From: DATGKG01 sp963851325
GTDB taxonomy: Bacteria; Desulfobacterota; Binatia; Binatales; Binataceae
Assembly: GCA_963851325.1 (NCBI GenBank)
Contig: CAWKOR010000001.1
Location: 248,001 to 312,000 of the forward strand
Length of the DNA: 64,000 nucleotides
Direction: 5' to 3'
Every line of letters begins with the position of its first letter. Positions within the stretch are counted from its first letter, which is position 1. This document shows, one piece after another, positions 60,828 through 64,000 of the stretch. The notes under the pieces were generated by a model. That model was given only the letters and a program-made list of their open reading frames with translations. It was not told the DNA's origin and searched no databases. The position numbers were made by a program, and so were the translations under genes.

Positions 60828-62945
60828 TCAAAGCGGACTGGCCGCCGTCGCGTTGCATAACCCTGGACACGGTCCTGGTCCGGAGTTCGAATTACTGCAC
60901 GAGCTAGGACAGGGCGATGAGGTCGCTGCCGGCTGAGGCACCGTGATCGGCTGCGGAGTGCCGATCGGAATCGGGGTCGGACTGGTGGTCGATGACGAGG
61001 TCGGAACTGCCTCGAAGCGTTGCAAAGTGTAGTTGTCCGGCGGAACGCACAGCGTGTACTGCGTGTTGATCGGGTTTACCGAGGAGAGCAGACCCGGGGA
61101 GGTCCCAGTAATCTGGACCGGTAGCATCTTATTCGGATCGTTTTTCTGAACCTCGATGGTGGTGTTGGTGTCTGGATTTTGTACGGTACCGCTGATGCTT
61201 CCGTGACCGACGCAGTCCATTGGCGCGAACGCTATCGGCGTCGGGGTGGCCGCGGGCGACGGAGGAATCGGCGGAATTGAGGCGCAGGCCACCGTGGGTC
61301 CGGCTATGTCGGCGAGGACCGGAATATCGTGCCCCGGAAATGGCGCGCTGCCGCCGAGGAAGGGATCGATCGCGACTGCAAAAAGATCGAAATTCGGTCC
61401 CGCGCCGGTGATTGGAACATTCAACGTGAATGGCAGCGAGGTTTGGTGATTGATGAATACCAGCGGCTGCGGAAGGGCGCTGATGAGCTGATTGGTCCCG
61501 CTGTTCTCGCCGAACACCTGCACTACCACTGAGTTGCCCGGTGGAGGATCGCTGACCAGGTTCACCGTTCCATTAATGTATCCGGTGGTCAGCGAGAAGT
61601 TGCAGGCGGTGGACGAGGTTGCCGCCGAACAGAACTGGTTCCTCTTTGCCTTCAGGAATGCATCCGAAAGAAGCGACGAATAGCCACTCGCCATGACTCG
61701 CACCGCGAAGCCGGCCTGGTTAACCGGGACTTGCGCGAACGAGGTCGGAAGCTTGGTAGTTCCGGGCATTGGATAGTTTCCGGTTTGGTCGGTGGAGGCG
61801 GTTGCGACCGCCACGCATTGCTCGGGGTTGGTCAGGCAGAATGAGAGTGCTGGCGGTGTCGGTTGAGGCGAAGGCAGATCCGGCGCATTCATCGCCGGTA
61901 CCAGGAGTTGCAATTGCGCTCCGGGAATTCCACTCGAAGTGCAACCATCCGCGATAAGACCGGCAAAGGCCGTCGTTGAGACGCCGGATACCGTGAGGTT
62001 CTGGTCAGGCAGGAACTGGCCCGGTGTAACCGTGATGTTCTGCAAGGCGGTAAACGAGTCGCCGCCCCCGCTGGTGAAAATATCGTAAGAAGTTCCGCCG
62101 GGTGCAGCCGGTAGTTCGAGGGTATAGACACCCTTTTTTCTCACCGGCACCGTCTCGATGATGTTGTTGGTGCCGCTCAATTCAGCGGATACCGACAGCG
62201 CGCTGGAATGGGCTGTACCGGTGCTTCCCTTGACCGTGAGATTGCCGGTCACCGAGGCCAGAAACGAGCCGGCATTAGTCTCGCTGGCCGTGATATCAAC
62301 CAGATAGGGATCGCCGCTATTGGCGGGCGTCGTCTCGATCGATACCGCGAGCTGGATGACGAGCGGCGCCGTTGAACTGCCGCTGACGAAGAGCGGTGAT
62401 GAAAGGGTGAAGATCACCGGAATCCCAGGATTGAATTGCTGGATGGGATAGTTCGTGCAGCCTTCAGTGTTTGAGGCTCCTGATTGACAGGCCGGAACGA
62501 TGGTTCCCGGGATGTTGGGATCCACCAGCACTTGTACTGACGCATAGGTGCCCGGTGGCGCCCCTCCAACATTATAAAACACCGCGCCGGTTTGGCTGGT
62601 CAGCAAATCGATCTGCAAATCACCGGGGCTGGCGCCACTGCCATTACCCGAGCCCGAAGGCACTGGTAACGAGACCCAGCCCTGATCACTGGGAGAGGCA
62701 TTAGCGATCTGATTGATGCGGATCCCGGAAATGTTCAAGAAAACGTTACGAAAATTACCCGCCGGCGCGACGCCTACCAGTGCCACGGCAACGCTTGCCG
62801 GGGTCGGCGCCGGAGTCGGATTCGAGGTGCCGCCGCCTCCACCGCATCCGGAAGGTATGATCAAACCGCACAAAGCGATCAGGGGCGGTAGCAACGATAA
62901 GACTATCCACCACGGACGTCGATGATTCACTCGTGATCCATTCAA
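60828..62945 (-). CDS. Large lipoprotein with DUF4382-like and repeated Ig-like domains
   Basis: 705 residues. A signal sequence is followed by a lipobox-like SGC then five Gly. A Thr/Pro linker leads to a domain resembling DUF4382 (about 50-160: VFLNISGIRIN, IDLLTSQTGAVFYNV, PPGTYASVQVLVDP). Repeated carboxypeptidase-regulatory-like beta-sandwich domains follow (GYINGTVNLVSDPPPG, GSISGTVQNPDTNTTIE). A Pro/Ser/Thr tail with CPSSC and PCPGLC ends it. It is probably anchored in the outer membrane or exposed. Function unknown. The following gene starts at or near its stop. Confidence 0.7.
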   Translation of the reverse strand: MNGSRVNHRRPWWIVLSLLPPLIALCGLIIPSGCGGGGGTSNPTPAPTPASVAVALVGVAPAGNFRNVFLNISGIRINQIANASPSDQGWVSLPVPSGSGNGSGASPGDLQIDLLTSQTGAVFYNVGGAPPGTYASVQVLVDPNIPGTIVPACQSGASNTEGCTNYPIQQFNPGIPVIFTLSSPLFVSGSSTAPLVIQLAVSIETTPANSGDPYLVDITASETNAGSFLASVTGNLTVKGSTGTAHSSALSVSAELSGTNNIIETVPVRKKGVYTLELPAAPGGTSYDIFTSGGGDSFTALQNITVTPGQFLPDQNLTVSGVSTTAFAGLIADGCTSSGIPGAQLQLLVPAMNAPDLPSPQPTPPALSFCLTNPEQCVAVATASTDQTGNYPMPGTTKLPTSFAQVPVNQAGFAVRVMASGYSSLLSDAFLKAKRNQFCSAATSSTACNFSLTTGYINGTVNLVSDPPPGNSVVVQVFGENSGTNQLISALPQPLVFINHQTSLPFTLNVPITGAGPNFDLFAVAIDPFLGGSAPFPGHDIPVLADIAGPTVACASIPPIPPSPAATPTPIAFAPMDCVGHGSISGTVQNPDTNTTIEVQKNDPNKMLPVQITGTSPGLLSSVNPINTQYTLCVPPDNYTLQRFEAVPTSSSTTSPTPIPIGTPQPITVPQPAATSSPCPSSCSNSNSGPGPCPGLCNATAASPL

Positions 62946-63123
62946 GAAGAAGATTTAGATAACGTAACGGTTTGGGATAACCTAACAGATGCATGAACGC
63001 AAGGAAGCCGTCCGAATCCGCCACCCGGCGCGACCATCTTGACGCGCGCCCACTCCGACCCAACAATCAATCGCATCGTGCGCGGGTATGCGCAATGGAT
63101 GCCTGTCGAATTAGCGTCGTCTA

Positions 63124-64000
63124 ATGATTAAGCTGCGCCAGAGATCGCTCTCATTTCACTACGCTATCTTTGGGATTTGCGCGGCGTCGCTTCTTTTGGC
63201 GATGGCGTTGGCGCACCCAGCTTACGCCTCGCTGGCGCTCTCGATTGGCAATCCGGGCCTCGACCATTTCGATTCCGATGGCGGCGTCGAACTTAATTTT
63301 GGGCTCACCGACAAAAGCGGCCAGCCGGTGGGAAATCTCAAACCCGAAAACGTCAAGGTCTTCGAAGACGGCAAGCAAGCCAAGATCATCGATTTCCGCG
63401 GCGTAGGGCAGGGCCGTCCGGTGGACATCGTCTTCGTGATGGACCTCACCGAATCGATGCAACCCTATATCGATGCGGTCAAGCAGAACGTCATCCAGTT
63501 CGCGCAGGACCTGTCGGCCAACAATCGCGACTACCGGCTCGGCTTGGTGACCTTCGAAGATTTTGTCGTCTCCAAATACCCCGATTGCAACTGCCCCTAT
63601 CGCAACAGCTTCACCTCCAACGTGCATACCTTCACCGATTGGATCAGTTCGCTGCATGCGGGCGGCGGCGGCGATATTCCCGAAGATCAACTCGACGCTC
63701 TCGCTTATGCGGCGAGCTTCCCGTTCCGGCCGCAGGCGGAAGGCATCATCATTATCGTGACCGATGCGCCGCCGCATTTTAAGGGCGATAACTCCCGGTA
63801 CACCCAGCACGATCAGGCCTACCACGACCATCACGGACTCGATACCGACGTGACCGATGAAACCAGCGCCGATGTAGCGGCGACCCTCAAGAAGAACGGC
63901 CTCACCCTCTATGCAGTGGTGCCTCCGCCGTTCATCGCGCCGCAGTACCAGGAGATCGTCGATGCGACCCATGGCAAGTCGTACAACATCGTCACTGAGG
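63124..64000 (+). CDS. Secreted VWA-domain protein, N-terminal part
   Basis: About 292 residues, running off the window. MIKLRQRS is followed by a hydrophobic segment (IFGICAASLLLAMALA) and cleavage near AYA. An N-terminal beta-domain (LDHFDSDGGVELNFGLTDKSG) precedes the VWA domain, whose MIDAS is MDLTESM (Asp-X-Thr-X-Ser rather than Asp-X-Ser-X-Ser), followed by the second element IIVTDAPPH. CNCPY near 158 gives extra cysteines. Divergent from the large lipoprotein, 178 bp apart. A metal-dependent protein-protein adhesion role is inferred. Confidence 0.8.
   Translation, partial: MIKLRQRSLSFHYAIFGICAASLLLAMALAHPAYASLALSIGNPGLDHFDSDGGVELNFGLTDKSGQPVGNLKPENVKVFEDGKQAKIIDFRGVGQGRPVDIVFVMDLTESMQPYIDAVKQNVIQFAQDLSANNRDYRLGLVTFEDFVVSKYPDCNCPYRNSFTSNVHTFTDWISSLHAGGGGDIPEDQLDALAYAASFPFRPQAEGIIIIVTDAPPHFKGDNSRYTQHDQAYHDHHGLDTDVTDETSADVAATLKKNGLTLYAVVPPPFIAPQYQEIVDATHGKSYNIVTE

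Overview
The window is 64 kb of GC-rich (roughly 60%), densely coded chromosomal DNA from a Gram-negative bacterium. TolC- and EmrA-type export proteins, OmpA-type lipoproteins and several lipobox proteins imply an outer membrane. The gene mix fits an uncultured, aerobic, heterotrophic soil or sediment lineage of the former Deltaproteobacteria/Binatota kind: family III CoA-transferase beside a SnoaL-like protein, paired acyl-CoA dehydrogenases, a PPi-type phosphofructokinase, glycerol use, and aconitase plus NAD-type isocitrate dehydrogenase. The lineage is an inference; no rRNA or other marker was found. I see no rRNA, tRNA, CRISPR array, intact insertion sequence or prophage.

Layout. 1-2.6 kb: start of gatC (leftwards), a BON-domain secreted protein, yraN and serS. 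2.6-8.2 kb: a phosphate regulon pstC-pstA-pstB-phoU-phoB-phoR, preceded by a good Pho-box-like direct repeat and lacking pstS. 8.3-9.4 kb: a HI1420-type antitoxin with a frameshifted HI1419-type toxin and an unknown small gene. 9.5-20 kb: rightward metabolic genes, namely metF-like, folE, rpiA, glycerate 2-kinase, isocitrate dehydrogenase, a retropepsin-like protease, a Moco oxidoreductase, glpD, nth, glpK and an acetyltransferase. 20-24.6 kb: mostly leftward, with a membrane protein, glutaredoxin and a comF-methyltransferase-purM operon. 24.7-26.6 kb: CoA-transferase, SnoaL-like protein and a vapC remnant. 26.7-33.7 kb: a TolC-type protein, a cysteine-rich secreted protein and a leftward uvrA-small membrane protein-pseudouridine synthase operon. 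33.8-38.8 kb: a broken pgeF, mntA with a deleted hepT, a small basic gene coupled to a Gfo/Idh oxidoreductase, and two acyl-CoA dehydrogenases. 38.8-43.6 kb: repeats, pfp and two tandem OmpA-type lipoproteins. 43.9-54.5 kb: uvrB, a small ACT-like gene, lhr and acnA. 54.5-64 kb: an FMN-type flavoprotein, a glycosyltransferase, an MBL-fold enzyme, a phosphotransferase, an EmrA-type adaptor, two large-lipoprotein genes and a truncated VWA-domain protein.

How the genes work together. The Pst/Pho block makes a complete uptake-plus-signalling circuit except for the binding protein. GlpK and GlpD carry glycerol into glycolysis, where the reversible PPi-type Pfp acts. Glycerate kinase, RpiA, AcnA and isocitrate dehydrogenase complete a central-carbon theme. 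UvrA, UvrB, Nth and Lhr are repair functions.

The most striking pattern is decay. Three different toxin-antitoxin modules (HI1419/HI1420-like, VapC, HepT/MntA) each have a visibly broken toxin, while the two antitoxins that can be seen are intact. pgeF is also frameshifted. In addition, a dispersed repeat with core TGGGTTTGTTTTTGCG occurs in two clusters about 27 kb apart, in opposite orientation.
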